From Bradymonadales bacterium (GTDB lineage: Bacteria > Myxococcota_A > Bradymonadia > JAFGEP01): a DNA stretch of 64,000 nt. This document shows, one piece after another, positions 45,487 through 54,700 of this stretch (position 1 is its first letter; each line of letters starts with the position of its first letter). Made by a program: the position numbers and the translations under genes. The notes under the pieces were generated by a model, which ran no database searches, was not told where the DNA came from, and saw only the letters and a program-made list of their open reading frames with translations. The DNA lies in assembly GCA_016931535.1 (NCBI GenBank), contig JAFGEP010000097.1, positions 16,091 through 80,090 on the forward strand, read 5' to 3'.

Positions 45487-45511
45487 CTACCCTTCGGTGG
45501 CAACGGCTTTT
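45476..45511 (-). terminator. rho-independent terminator of the HU gene
   Basis: A 16-bp near-perfect stem with a 4-base loop. The outer pairs are A/T-rich (AAAAGCCGTTG at 45476-45486 with CAACGGCTTTT at 45501-45511). Read from the minus strand it follows the HU stop by 22 bases and ends in TTTTCTTTT. A weaker T-run on the plus strand means it could work both ways. Confidence 0.88.
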
Positions 45512-45533
45512 CCGATCGGCGCTGTCTGCTTCG

Positions 45534-45809
45534 CTACAGGGCTTCCCTGAAGGCCGGAGCAGGCTTGAAGCTGACGGTCTTGCTCTCAGGAATCTGGATG
45601 GGGGCACCCGTGCGGGGATTGCGCCCATCGCGAGCCTTACGGTGCTTCACCGTGAACGTACCAAAACCGGGATAGCTGAACCGACCATCCTTGGTAATGG
45701 CGCCACGAAGGGTATCGAACACCGCCTCCACGATTGCCGCCGTGTCCTTCTTCGTCATCTTGTCCGGGCCTGCCGCCTTCACGGCATCGATGAGTTCCGC
45801 CTTGGTCAT
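45534..45809 (-). CDS. hup: HU-family DNA-binding protein
   Basis: 91 residues, the normal size of HU. It begins MTKAELIDAVKAAGPD and contains TKKDTAAIVEAVFDTL, the core YPGFGTFTVKHRKARDGRNP and TVSFKPAPAFREAL. HU dimers bend and compact DNA through the two beta-arms that include the RNPRTG segment. Of several in-frame ATGs the one at 45807-45809 is best, with GAGGAGG at the right spacing. The gene has its own promoter (45899-45927) and a strong terminator. Confidence 0.97.
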   Translation of the reverse strand: MTKAELIDAVKAAGPDKMTKKDTAAIVEAVFDTLRGAITKDGRFSYPGFGTFTVKHRKARDGRNPRTGAPIQIPESKTVSFKPAPAFREAL

Positions 45810-45898
45810 CGTCATCCTCCTCACACGTTGACAGACACACAAACCCCTCTTGTCCACGCCGGACCGAGGATTTGCAAGAAATCTTCCTGACGCCGGCG

Positions 45899-45927
45899 AG
45901 TCTACGAAGGCCGATCTGCAGTGTCAA
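45899..45927 (-). promoter_or_regulatory. sigma-70 promoter of the HU gene
   Basis: Minus strand consensus TTGACA (45927-45922), 17-base spacer, TAGACT (45904-45899). Expected start near 45892, giving an 80-base leader before the HU start codon. Confidence 0.75.
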
Positions 45928-46304
45928 GCGAAAAACAGCCCGTTAGCCGGCCTGGAATCAGGGGTTTGGGTACTTTTTTGCCTCCCCCGGAGGGTTCAGT
46001 ATTGGTAGAACTATTGCAACTGCTTGATTTTATTGAGTATCACCGAAAACCCCCGAAAGATCACGCCCTCACAAGGATCCTGTCTGGCGAGATCTCGATC
46101 ACTCCGATGAACACTGAACGAGATCCTCCACCCCCACTTGGTCGGCGCTGGAAGCCGAAAGAGCGAAAACCAACAAATAATCTGAAATATCATACAGTTA
46201 ACTCTCCGCGGACCACAGAGAACCCCGTCTTGGCTTTCCACCAACGGGAACCGAATCGGCCCGCTGGCCTCTAACTCGAATGGGAACGGACCAGCAGGAC
46301 GATC
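45928..46304. other. AT-richer intergenic region upstream of the ECF sigma gene
   Basis: About 377 bases without a convincing gene and clearly richer in A and T than its surroundings (for example 46010-46045 and 46160-46205). It separates divergent HU and sigma-factor genes and should hold the sigma-gene promoter. One weak candidate is TTGCAA at 46015 with GTATCA 17 bases later. A plus-strand frame across it is not protein-like. Confidence 0.5.
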
Positions 46305-46991
46305 ATGACCAGAGGCAAGAACATCTCCAACCGCGATTGCGAACTGCTGAAGGGCTGCCTGGCCCTTCAGCCCGACGCCTGGGCCACCTTTTTGGATCGG
46401 TTCGAACGGTCGGTGCGCTTCGCCATCCGGACAGTTGTGGGAAACAACGGCCGTCATGCGAGTGACGACCTGGTCTGTGAGATCCAGGCGGACCTGGTAG
46501 TCCGCCTGATGGATGACGGATTCGCCCGGTTGAAGAAGTTTCACGGAAAAAGCAGCCTCAACCACTGGCTCGAGGTCGTCGCCCGCAACCTGGCCATCGA
46601 CCATTTCCGGAGATGCAGGTTGTTCGTCTCGCCAGACGAGGTGGGCGGTGTACAGGGACTGGCGGACATCCCCGATCCTCGCGAAGGCCCGGAAGAGCTG
46701 CTGCTGCGGCGGGAAGCGGAGGAGATCCTGGCGGACCTGCTGGCGCAGCTGAGCTTTGAGGACCGGCGCTTCGTGCAGCTTTGCTACGAGCGACAGCTGC
46801 CCGCCTCGGACATCGCCCGGATCATGGGAACCAGCGTGGGAGCGGTCTATAGCCGGAAGTGCAGGATCCAGAAGAAGTTGGCGGATCTCGAGAGGCGACG
46901 CAGCCGCCGTCAAGCGCTTCGAGCGAAATCGGCCAGCAGCCGGGAAAAGAGCTGGGTTGGGGGAGATCGTTCTCAGCGCGCAGCCGCCTGA
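46305..46991 (+). CDS. ECF-type RNA polymerase sigma factor
   Basis: 228 residues. Region 2 (about residues 25-100) shows AWATFLDRFERSVRFAIRTV and LNHWLEVVARNLAIDHFRRC. Region 4 (about 150-200) shows LSFEDRRFVQLCYERQLPAS and the recognition helix in MGTSVGAVYSRKCRIQKKL. The C-terminal tail is basic. Spacing between regions fits the ECF group. No anti-sigma gene is adjacent in the usual position, so its control is unclear; the partner-switching proteins elsewhere in the window are a distant possibility. Confidence 0.9.
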   Translation: MTRGKNISNRDCELLKGCLALQPDAWATFLDRFERSVRFAIRTVVGNNGRHASDDLVCEIQADLVVRLMDDGFARLKKFHGKSSLNHWLEVVARNLAIDHFRRCRLFVSPDEVGGVQGLADIPDPREGPEELLLRREAEEILADLLAQLSFEDRRFVQLCYERQLPASDIARIMGTSVGAVYSRKCRIQKKLADLERRRSRRQALRAKSASSREKSWVGGDRSQRAAA

Positions 46992-47080
46992 TCCACAACC
47001 TCTGGTGGCTTGCGGCCCGGTCTGAATCGCCCCCTGGAACGGGTGAACGGCGGGATCGGTGCCGGGCGCGGTGACGGCCG

Positions 47081-48166
47081 TCAGACATCGGTCTTGGGAG
47101 AGCCGGGGGCCATCGCGTCGTGCGACTTGCGAACCCAGCCCGACTCCACCAGCTTTCTGACCCCAAGTGACGACAGGAAGAAGAAAGGCACCCCGAACCC
47201 GACCTGGATGATGAACTGCACGACGTTCATGGTGAGCCCGAAGGCCAAGCCGGCTTGCGCGACCGTCTCGGCGGAGAAGAACAAGAGCAGGCCCTGGCTC
47301 AAGAAGAACTGGAAGTTCCCCACGAACCCCGGACCAGCCGGGATCATGATGCCGATGACCAGGATGGCGAGCAGGGTGAATCCCTGCCAGACCGTGGCCT
47401 CGAAGCCGAACCCACGCGCCAGCACGGCGATGCTCAGGCCGTTGATGCCCCAGTACAGGGCGGTGACGATCAGAAAACGCTGCAGCGCCCTCTCCTTGCG
47501 CAGCGCCCTGACCCCGTCCAAAAAGCTATCGACCAGGTAGAGCACTTTCCAGGTGAGCCGCGGCGCGATCCGCCCGACGGTCTTGTTCAACAGACCCACC
47601 GTCCAATGATGGCGAGAGGCGGCCAGTATCAGCATGAGAAGGGCGCCCGAGAAGATGGCCAGCGAGATATAGGCCGCGGTCGTGACAAAGCCGGTGGCGC
47701 GATCACCGCCGTAGGTGGCCAGACAGAGAAACATCAGCCCGGTGATCAGCAATCCGTCGAGCACCCGTTCCACCACCGCCGTACCGAGGGCGGCGATCAT
47801 CGGCACCCGGCTCTCCCTGGCCAGCATGAAGGGTCGAACCATCTCCCCCAGGCGCAGCGGCATGATGACGATGGCGGCGAATCCGACGGCACAGATCCGG
47901 AAGATCTTGCGCCCATCCCGCTCGCCCAGCGGCTTGATCAGAAACTGCCAGCGCCAGATACGAAGCACGTGAAGGGTCAGAAATAGCAGGCAGTAGAGAG
48001 CGAGGGTACCGGGGGACAGTCCCCGAATGGCCTGCAAGATGGAGGTCCAGAAGTCGGCCTGGCTCTCCTGCTCGATCCCTCGGGCCATGTGGGTGATCGT
48101 CAGCCACAGAAAGAAAGCGGCAATTCCCAGGCTGACAAGGAATTTCAGTAGCAGCTTGCGGTACAC
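47081..48166 (-). CDS. LPG synthase TM-domain (UPF0104-like) membrane protein
   Basis: 361 residues, about eight to nine membrane helices, from a GTG start. Family signs of the lysylphosphatidylglycerol synthase transmembrane region (PF03706) are the RIWRWQFLIKPLG segment, VIMPLRLGEMVRPFMLARES, AVVERVLDGL and MIPAGPGFVGNFQFFLSQGL. No aminoacyl-transferase domain is attached, so it is the flippase-like part only. Such proteins are thought to move lipids or glycolipid precursors. It follows the GT28-fold gene by 59 bases on the same strand, which fits a lipid-modification pair. Confidence 0.9.
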   Translation of the reverse strand: MYRKLLLKFLVSLGIAAFFLWLTITHMARGIEQESQADFWTSILQAIRGLSPGTLALYCLLFLTLHVLRIWRWQFLIKPLGERDGRKIFRICAVGFAAIVIMPLRLGEMVRPFMLARESRVPMIAALGTAVVERVLDGLLITGLMFLCLATYGGDRATGFVTTAAYISLAIFSGALLMLILAASRHHWTVGLLNKTVGRIAPRLTWKVLYLVDSFLDGVRALRKERALQRFLIVTALYWGINGLSIAVLARGFGFEATVWQGFTLLAILVIGIMIPAGPGFVGNFQFFLSQGLLLFFSAETVAQAGLAFGLTMNVVQFIIQVGFGVPFFFLSSLGVRKLVESGWVRKSHDAMAPGSPKTDV

Positions 48167-48225
48167 CCGAGTTCCCAGTCTCAGTCGAGAGCGTTGGAAG
48201 ATACGGGAGTGGTGCCCCCAATGGG

Positions 48226-49899
48226 CTACTGGTTGCCCTCCTCGCGCAATCTCTGGCGCAGTCTGGCAAGATCCCGCTCCACCTCCATCTTACGAAAGCG
48301 CTCCTCCATGGAGGTAGTCGTGGCGGATTCCCTCGGTTCTGCTGGGCCAGAACCGCCGGTCCCGGGGAGAGGGGCGCCACTGGGCCGACTCACCCGCTGC
48401 TTGAGCTTCTCTTTGGAACGACGGATGGTCTCCAGCTGGGCATCGAGTCGGTCCACCTGCTCACGGGCCAGGGTCAGCCGCTGCTCCCCCGCTCTGACCA
48501 GCTCTACATCCTGGGCTTCGCGCGCCATCTCCAGGCGGTCCAGCCACCGGTCTCGCTCCCTCACCGCCAGGCTCAAAGAACGCTCGGCCTCTCGCTCCTT
48601 GAGGATCAGCGCAGCCATCTGATCTTTGGCCTCTACCGCGGTGATCGGCGGGTAGGTGGCCGGGGTCGAAGCATCCGAGGGAGGAGCGCCGATGGTCTCG
48701 AACTGGATCGGCTGCACCGCCGGTGTCTTGGCATCGGCTGGTGCTGGCGACTCGGGCCGAGGCGGTTCGGGTGGTCTGGTCTGCTGCAGGATGACCTCTC
48801 GCTGGCTGTACAGATCGACCAGTGCCTCGACCACTTGTGCGGTCCCTTGAACCCCGATCAACTGCCGCACCCGCTCCACAGAGAATGCGGGTTTGCGAGG
48901 AGGAAGGGAGCTCTCCAGCCTGGTGGAAAGCTCCAGCACGTCCTCACACCAGAGAACAACCCCCTGGTCGACCAAGAAAGGCACCCTGGATGCACCGCGT
49001 TCCGGGCCCACCAGCAGCAGGGGCCTCTCGCTCAGCAGGATGTCCAGGATCTGCGGATCGTCGGCCCCGGTCACGACCAGATCGGCAACCGCATAGGTCA
49101 ATCCCCGGTCGCTGATGCTGGAAAACATCCGGGCCTGCAGGTTGTAGCTCGCCGCCACACTCCGAAGCAGCTGGGCCACCTGCTCGTTGGACCCATAGTC
49201 GAACAGCACGACCGGTGGACCATCCACCAGGGTGAGCTGGAAGATGATCTTCTCCAAAAGGCCGAGGTCACACCCCTCCGCCGAAACCAGCACCACCGGC
49301 GATCCCAGCTCGATCTGCAGCAGAGCCCTGGCCTGGGCGAGGCTGGTCGAAGAGACAAACCCGGTCGCCAACGGAGGACCCGCCAACCGAACCGGCACCA
49401 GGCTGTCCGCAGGAACATTGAGGGCACGGAAGGTCTCGTGGGGCAAGATGAAGGCGTGAGGCGAGCTCTTGCGCCATCGCGAATCGGCCTGGAAATCATC
49501 CACCAGGGCCACCGTCAACGCGGTCTGCTGGCGATAGGCGGGAAGCATCCGCAGGGGCAGAAACAGCGTCGGGTCGTCTACCACGATCAGGTCGGGTACC
49601 TCTTGGCCCTCCTGGTCCTGCGTGCTTTCCCCTTCTGGGGGCGGAGCAGGCTCTTGTTGGTGACCGAACAACCGCCGGACACTCAAGCTCTTGAGCAGGC
49701 GACCTGCCGTGGTTTCCACCCAGTCGGTCGCACGGCTACCCAGCTCGACGGCCGCCGACCGGAACAGGGCACCGAAATCGAGCACATCGACCGAGGCAGC
49801 GCCCGCTTTCTGGAGGGCATCGAGAAGATCAGCCTGATAGTAGCCGGCACGGCCACTGCCGCGGGTCACCAACCAGACGCGTGCACCCTGAAGACTCAT
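48226..49899 (-). CDS. GT28/MGDG-synthase-fold protein with C-terminal coiled coil
   Basis: 557 residues. The first 380 resemble MurG/MGDG-synthase-like GT-B proteins: VWLVTRGSGRAGYYQADLLD at the start, HAFILPHETFRALNVPADSL, VVLVSAEGCDLGLLEKIIFQ and a donor-site-like region YAVADLVVTGADDPQILDIL. The glycine-rich loops and the usual acceptor histidine are altered, so activity is doubtful. A Pro-rich linker leads to a charged coiled coil (LRQRLREEGNQ end). The ATG at 49897-49899 is preferred; the upstream in-frame extension crosses the tRNA gene. Confidence 0.7.
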   Translation of the reverse strand: MSLQGARVWLVTRGSGRAGYYQADLLDALQKAGAASVDVLDFGALFRSAAVELGSRATDWVETTAGRLLKSLSVRRLFGHQQEPAPPPEGESTQDQEGQEVPDLIVVDDPTLFLPLRMLPAYRQQTALTVALVDDFQADSRWRKSSPHAFILPHETFRALNVPADSLVPVRLAGPPLATGFVSSTSLAQARALLQIELGSPVVLVSAEGCDLGLLEKIIFQLTLVDGPPVVLFDYGSNEQVAQLLRSVAASYNLQARMFSSISDRGLTYAVADLVVTGADDPQILDILLSERPLLLVGPERGASRVPFLVDQGVVLWCEDVLELSTRLESSLPPRKPAFSVERVRQLIGVQGTAQVVEALVDLYSQREVILQQTRPPEPPRPESPAPADAKTPAVQPIQFETIGAPPSDASTPATYPPITAVEAKDQMAALILKEREAERSLSLAVRERDRWLDRLEMAREAQDVELVRAGEQRLTLAREQVDRLDAQLETIRRSKEKLKQRVSRPSGAPLPGTGGSGPAEPRESATTTSMEERFRKMEVERDLARLRQRLREEGNQ

Positions 49900-49969
49900 G
49901 GGAGAACCCCGGCAGATGGGGAACGTTCGATCGGCGTTCCCCGTGGAGAACGGTTTCTGGAGAGACCAA

Positions 49970-50041
49970 AGGCGCGGACCGGATTCGAACCGGTGAATAA
50001 AGGTTTTGCAGACCTTCGCCTTACCACTTGGCCACCGCGCC
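49970..50041 (-). tRNA. tRNA-Cys (anticodon GCA)
   Basis: The minus strand reads GGCGCGG at the 5' end and pairs with CCGCGCC at the 3' end. It has a D-loop with AAGTGGTAAG, an anticodon arm with CTGCAAA, and a T-arm CCGGTTCGAATCCGG. The discriminator base is U73, as expected for cysteine tRNA. CCA is not encoded. Confidence 0.96.
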
Positions 50042-50085
50042 GTCCAGCTCGAATCCCTACCCTGTGGCAGGTTCCGTGTCAAGTC

Positions 50086-51057
50086 TCAAAACAGTAGCCC
50101 TTTCTGTACCAGAGCGGCCAGATCCATACTCCAGGCCACACTCACGTGGATCAAAAAGCCCGGCCAGATGGTCCCCGTCCGCAACGAGAGCAGCCCCAAC
50201 ACCAGCCCGGCCACAATCGAGGCCAGCGTCTCCGGAAACGGCTTGCCAAAGTGGATCATGCAATAGGGAACGACCATGACCAGGACCGAGTAGAATCCAA
50301 GCCGGTGCTTGAGACCGTGGACCAGAAATCCCCGGAAGAAGAACTCCAGGGCAAAAAACTGCACCGCATAGGCCAGCTCCCAGTACAAAAAACCCGCGGG
50401 GATCCGGTTGGCCCTGTAATCCTGGTAGAACGGGTACTGCTCCTGGAAATTCTCGCTGAAAGAGACCACCACCACCGCCGGCAGGACGATCGCAAACAGC
50501 ACGAGGTAGATCTTGAGGTGCCGCAACCCTCCCCTCAACTTCAACCCGTACTCCCCCAACGACTGGCGAAAGCCGAGCTTGATCACCAGGGCCGGCACCA
50601 CGAAGTACATCGTCACGCAGCTCGCCGCCCAGAAAAACAGGCCACACAGCCGCGAACGGCTACCCTCCAGCAGCCAGTCCACCAGCCGTACCCCCCCCTC
50701 CGGCCAGCCGACCCACCCCAACAACCCGGAGACCTGCTGCACCGCCCAGCCGATCCGGTTGGACATCCCGAAGTAGTTCAGCACCGCCAGGTTGACCGCC
50801 GCCACCACGCAGACCACCACCACCTTGCCGTCAAACGACGACGAACGGCGCGTCATGTGCTTCAGGCTGTCCTGCTCCGACCGCTCGATCGACTCTGTGA
50901 TCAACCGCCGCCAGGCGGCTCGGATGATCCCCTCGTTTTTCCTCCGACCTCCGCCCATCAACATGCCCCTGGCGCCGGTTTCAGACAGGCATCTCCCCAA
51001 ATGATGCCCAACCAGGCATAGGGCGAGGAGAATCGCCAACTGCGCCCCTTCCGTCAA
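50086..51057 (-). CDS. CPBP-family intramembrane protease
   Basis: 323 residues with about eight membrane helices. The CPBP/CAAX-protease (ABI) motifs are [17 protein letters not shown] (motif 1, with Glu and Arg), [20 protein letters not shown] (motif 2, His) and [12 protein letters not shown] (motif 3, His). The first motif has a single Glu where EExxxR is usual. The long N-terminal segment with a basic cytoplasmic loop is specific to this protein. A membrane protease role, perhaps in protein maturation, follows from the family. Confidence 0.9.
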   Translation of the reverse strand: MTEGAQLAILLALCLVGHHLGRCLSETGARGMLMGGGRRKNEGIIRAAWRRLITESIERSEQDSLKHMTRRSSSFDGKVVVVCVVAAVNLAVLNYFGMSNRIGWAVQQVSGLLGWVGWPEGGVRLVDWLLEGSRSRLCGLFFWAASCVTMYFVVPALVIKLGFRQSLGEYGLKLRGGLRHLKIYLVLFAIVLPAVVVVSFSENFQEQYPFYQDYRANRIPAGFLYWELAYAVQFFALEFFFRGFLVHGLKHRLGFYSVLVMVVPYCMIHFGKPFPETLASIVAGLVLGLLSLRTGTIWPGFLIHVSVAWSMDLAALVQKGLLF

Positions 51058-51185
51058 CTAGATTGGGCCGGTCCACTGTCTCGATCTCGACCTGGCGACC
51101 GGGCGGCCGGGGACTTGTCTCCCCGTGTCCTGTTGGTTGTCTCCCACTCCGTCTGAGGCTATACCTGCCCAACGAGGAGGTCAGG

Positions 51186-51632
51186 ATGGAAAACCCGCGC
51201 AACCCATATCCCACCGTGGACATCATCATCGAGCTGGAGGAGGGTGGCATCGTGCTGATCGAGCGGAAAAATCTGCCGATGGGCTGGGCCATCCCGGGGG
51301 GGTTCATCGACTACGGCGAATCGGCCGAGGCGGCAGCGGTCCGCGAGGCTCGGGAAGAAACGGGGCTGTCGGTCACGCTGACGGAGTTTTTGGGGGTCTA
51401 CAGTGATCCAGGCCGAGATCCCCGCTTCCATACCCTCAGCACCGTCTTTGTCGCCCGGGCCCAGGGGCAGCCGCTAGGTGGGGATGACGCCGCTGCAGCT
51501 GCCGTCTTCTCGCTGGATCGGTTGCCGGAGCGGATCTGCTTCGACCACCGGCAGATCCTCGAGGACTATCGTCGATTTCGCGCAAACGGCATCCGACCCC
51601 GGCCTTCATTGTCCAGCCGACAGGGCTCGTGA
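51186..51632 (+). CDS. NUDIX hydrolase
   Basis: 148 residues. The ATG at 51186 has GAGGAGGTCAGG upstream. The NUDIX box is complete: [20 protein letters not shown] followed by ETGL. The N-terminus ([20 protein letters not shown]) and [14 protein letters not shown] match the ADP-ribose pyrophosphatase/MutT-like group common in bacteria and archaea. It hydrolyses a nucleoside diphosphate linked to another moiety; the exact substrate is not predictable. Confidence 0.92.
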   Translation: MENPRNPYPTVDIIIELEEGGIVLIERKNLPMGWAIPGGFIDYGESAEAAAVREAREETGLSVTLTEFLGVYSDPGRDPRFHTLSTVFVARAQGQPLGGDDAAAAAVFSLDRLPERICFDHRQILEDYRRFRANGIRPRPSLSSRQGS

Positions 51633-51680
51633 TAGGCTCTGGGTTACCTACTCTCTACCGCTGAGTTGCAGGGGTTTGTG

Positions 51681-52979
51681 GTGCTCGAGCTGGATCTGAC
51701 CTTTCACCGCGACACGGTGCCAGCCCACAGCGAGGTCAGCCAGAGGCTGTTTCTCCTGGTCCGTCTCCGCACGAGCGCCTCCGATTCTCTCCCTCCGCCG
51801 GTCAACCCGGTACTGCTGGCGGTCGCCGTTGACACCAGCGGCTCCATGTACACCCGGCTGCCATCCGGCACCTCCAAGATCGAACGGGCCATTGAGGCCA
51901 TCGTCTCCATCGGTACCCTGCAGGGCACCATCCAGGATACCCAGCTGGCGCTCATTCACTTCGACCACAGAGCCGGCGTTCTGTTGCCGTTGGGTCCCTT
52001 GGGTGAAGAGGGCCCGCAACGCCTTGCCTCCCAGGCGGCACGTCTGCGCAACTTTGGAGGAGGCACCAACCTGGCCAAAGCGCTGGAGGTGATCGGCGAA
52101 GAGATGACCCGTGACCAGGATGCGGGGGTGAAAAAAGCGGTGGTGCTCACCGACGGGGAGACCACCGATGCGCCGGAGTGCCTGGAAATAGCCTCCCGTC
52201 TGGCCGACCAGGGGATCTCCTTGATCTGTATCGGACTGGGTCTGGAGTACAATGAGGATCTGCTCGCCGAGCTGGCCGATCGCACCAACGGCTTCCTGTA
52301 CCATCTCAGCGATTCGGACATCAGCCTGGCTCTCTTGAGGCAGGCGCTCGCCGACGTGATCCTCAAATCACGGCGGGAGATCGTCACCGATCTCTCTCTC
52401 CTGCTACACCTGGTCCCCCAGGTCTCGTTGGTCTCGATCAACCGGGTCTACCCCATGGTCCAGGCCCTGCCGCTGCAAACCGGAATTCCCTGGCGTCTGG
52501 GAAACGTGGAGCTGGGCTCCGAGCTGGACCTGGTGCTGGAGATCGATCTCCCGCGGCTCCCTGTCGGCCTTTTCTCCATCGGTGACCTCTCGGCAAGCTT
52601 CTTCCTACCCGCCCAATCCGGCTCTCGCGACCAGATCAGTCGGCCGATTGCCGTGGAGGTCTCTCAGGACCCCGATCGGTCCGAGCGGCTCAACCAGGAG
52701 GTCATCTTTTTCGTGCGCCAGGCCCGGGTGAGTACCCTCGCCAACCAGGCGGTCGATCAGGCGAGAAATGGCCGCATCGAGGAAGCGCGCCATTCCATCC
52801 AGTTGATGCAACGGCTGACCCACCAGGTGGGAAACGAGGCCATCGCTCAGGTGGCGCGGGCCGCACAGCTGGAGCTGGCGCGAAACGCCACCCTGGGCTC
52901 CCAGACCATCAAGGCGATGAAGGTTGGCGCCAAGACCAAGACCCTGTGCGCGCCACCAACCAAGCCAGGCGCAGTCTGA
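51681..52979 (+). CDS. VWA-domain protein
   Basis: About 432 residues from the GTG at 51681, which has AGGGG six bases upstream; an in-frame TTG lies 15 bases earlier. A von Willebrand A domain occupies about residues 40-230, with MIDAS motif DTSGSM, GGGTN (metal-binding Thr) and VLTDGETTD. A beta-rich domain follows (VQALPLQTGIPWRLGN) and the end is helical (LEEARHSI-like and LIQLMQRLTHQ-like stretches), as in VIT/VWA proteins of bacterial signalling loci. It lacks a signal peptide. It converges on the FHA and kinase-phosphatase genes, which often occur with VWA proteins in type VI-like or stress signalling loci. Confidence 0.88.
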   Translation: MLELDLTFHRDTVPAHSEVSQRLFLLVRLRTSASDSLPPPVNPVLLAVAVDTSGSMYTRLPSGTSKIERAIEAIVSIGTLQGTIQDTQLALIHFDHRAGVLLPLGPLGEEGPQRLASQAARLRNFGGGTNLAKALEVIGEEMTRDQDAGVKKAVVLTDGETTDAPECLEIASRLADQGISLICIGLGLEYNEDLLAELADRTNGFLYHLSDSDISLALLRQALADVILKSRREIVTDLSLLLHLVPQVSLVSINRVYPMVQALPLQTGIPWRLGNVELGSELDLVLEIDLPRLPVGLFSIGDLSASFFLPAQSGSRDQISRPIAVEVSQDPDRSERLNQEVIFFVRQARVSTLANQAVDQARNGRIEEARHSIQLMQRLTHQVGNEAIAQVARAAQLELARNATLGSQTIKAMKVGAKTKTLCAPPTKPGAV

Positions 52980-53041
52980 TCAGCGGCAACCGCAGGGGAG
53001 CTGGAAGGGCGGCCGCCCGCCAACGAACGAAACCCTCCCCG

Positions 53042-54700
53042 TCACTGCCACATTACAACCAACGCCGTCGCATTGTCGTCGCCACCCGCCTCGATGGCGG
53101 CTCGGACGATTCGATCGGCGATCTCCTGAGGCTGGCTGCCGTGCGCCGCCAGAGTGCGGAGGGATTCGGCGTTGAGCGCGCCCCAGACGCCATCGGTGAT
53201 CAGGACGATGCGATCTCCCGAGTGGATCTTCATCCGCCCCTCCTTCTGTCCGATGGCTGCCAAGCCGTCGAAGTCCGATTCGAACATGGGTGCGGTTGCA
53301 TCGATGCAGCGGATCAAGATGTTGCGTCCGTTGAGCCCTTCCGCTTCGTCATCGTCCAGCTGACCCACTCGAACCAGGGCTGCCACCAACGAGTGATCGA
53401 GGCTGAGTTGAGTGAGCTCTCCCTCTCGGATGAGCAGTGCTCGGCTATCCCCCACGTGGACCAATCCGATCTCATCGTTGACCACCAGGATCCCGGTGAA
53501 GGTGGTTCCCATCCTGGGTATGGTATTGCCGACCTGGGTGGCCCCAGCGGTCACCACTTCGCTGGCGAACCGTCCGATGGTCAAGGCCACGGAGGGGAGC
53601 TTGTCCACGATGAAGTCGAGGGAGAAGCCCTGGATGAGCTGTCGGAAAGCCTGGAGCGCGCCCAGGACTGCGAGCTGGGAAGCCCTTTCCCCCTGCTCGT
53701 GTCCGCCCATGCCATCGGCAACGCAAAAAAAGCCGAGGTAGTATGGTCGAGACTGGTACTGGAAGCAGAGCTCCTGGTAACCGGCGCTATCTTCGTTGAT
53801 GTAACGGTGACGGCAGACCCCCACGGTGGAGGCGGAGGCGGCGATCGGCCGCGAGATGCAGACCTGCTCGTTCTTCAGCTGATAGACCAGCGTTCGCATC
53901 TCCTCCACGGAGTCGAACCGTCTGGATCGGTCGGCCAGCGCGCCGCAGATGAGCTGGCTGACCACCGGCTCGACCAGGTCGCACTCTCGAGCAAGAGCCA
54001 GGTAGTCGGTTCCTTCAGCCAGCTCGCGGCCGAGCAGGACGGGAGCGAAGATAACCCCCAGAGCGAAGATATCGTGCAGTTCGTCAACCGGCGTATCGGC
54101 GGTGAGCTCGGGCGCCTGGTAGGGACACGGTAGGTAGCCGATGGGAGGAGAGCCCAGGGGGGTGATATGGGTGAGCTCGACCAGCTGGATCAGGCCTGTC
54201 TCCGGCCAGACGAAGGAGTCCGGGCTCAGATCGGTGATGACATAGCCAACCTGGTGCACCTTGGAGACCGCCAGAAGGACTTGCTCCAGGCACAATGCCA
54301 AAAGGACCTTGTCGGAAAGCTCCCCGAACCGCTCGCCCAGAGTACTTCCGAAGCTCCGCTCCATCAGGAGCATCTCGTCGTTGGGACCGCTCTGGTGACC
54401 GATCACCCGGGGAACCAGGTAGAACGGGTGCTCCTCATGAAGGCGCTGAAGACAGGCCAACTCCTCGGAAAAACCGCACTCGGGTTCGACCGTCAGCCGA
54501 TGGCGCAACCAGAGCAGTCGGTCCGGCTCTTCGGCGGAGCAGACCTGGTACCTGCGTTCCGCCGAGGTGGCCGGCTCTTCAACCACCACCCGGTAGATCT
54601 GGCCATCCCAGGTCAGCTCCTCTCCCGGCTGCAGACTGACGGGCAAGGCGTCAACCGGGCTCGTCGCTGCCTTCAAGGGGTGTGGTGTCTTCGTCTCCAC
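53042..54700 (-). CDS. kinase-like domain fused to PP2C phosphatase
   Basis: About 552 residues from the GTG at 54700, preceded by GAGGAGA and overlapping the FHA gene by 50 bases. The N-terminal half has a protein-kinase-like fold with LLMERSFGSTLGERF and VGYVITDLSPDSFVWPE at the catalytic loop, where the HRD His-Arg is missing but Asp is present; no clear DFG is visible, so kinase activity is uncertain. The C-terminal half is a complete PP2C phosphatase: YINEDSAG, FFCVADGMGGHEQGERAS, LVHVGDSRALLI, LITDGVWGALN and GGDDNATALVV. It probably reads phosphorylated targets with its FHA neighbour. Confidence 0.86.
   Translation of the reverse strand: METKTPHPLKAATSPVDALPVSLQPGEELTWDGQIYRVVVEEPATSAERRYQVCSAEEPDRLLWLRHRLTVEPECGFSEELACLQRLHEEHPFYLVPRVIGHQSGPNDEMLLMERSFGSTLGERFGELSDKVLLALCLEQVLLAVSKVHQVGYVITDLSPDSFVWPETGLIQLVELTHITPLGSPPIGYLPCPYQAPELTADTPVDELHDIFALGVIFAPVLLGRELAEGTDYLALARECDLVEPVVSQLICGALADRSRRFDSVEEMRTLVYQLKNEQVCISRPIAASASTVGVCRHRYINEDSAGYQELCFQYQSRPYYLGFFCVADGMGGHEQGERASQLAVLGALQAFRQLIQGFSLDFIVDKLPSVALTIGRFASEVVTAGATQVGNTIPRMGTTFTGILVVNDEIGLVHVGDSRALLIREGELTQLSLDHSLVAALVRVGQLDDDEAEGLNGRNILIRCIDATAPMFESDFDGLAAIGQKEGRMKIHSGDRIVLITDGVWGALNAESLRTLAAHGSQPQEIADRIVRAAIEAGGDDNATALVVMWQ

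Noticed and set aside
45921..46274. A 117-codon plus-strand frame between HU and the sigma gene
   Set aside because: No ribosome site, unlike coding composition, and it overlaps the HU promoter.
49900..50082. N-terminal extension of the GT28-fold gene
   Set aside because: It would run through the tRNA-Cys gene.
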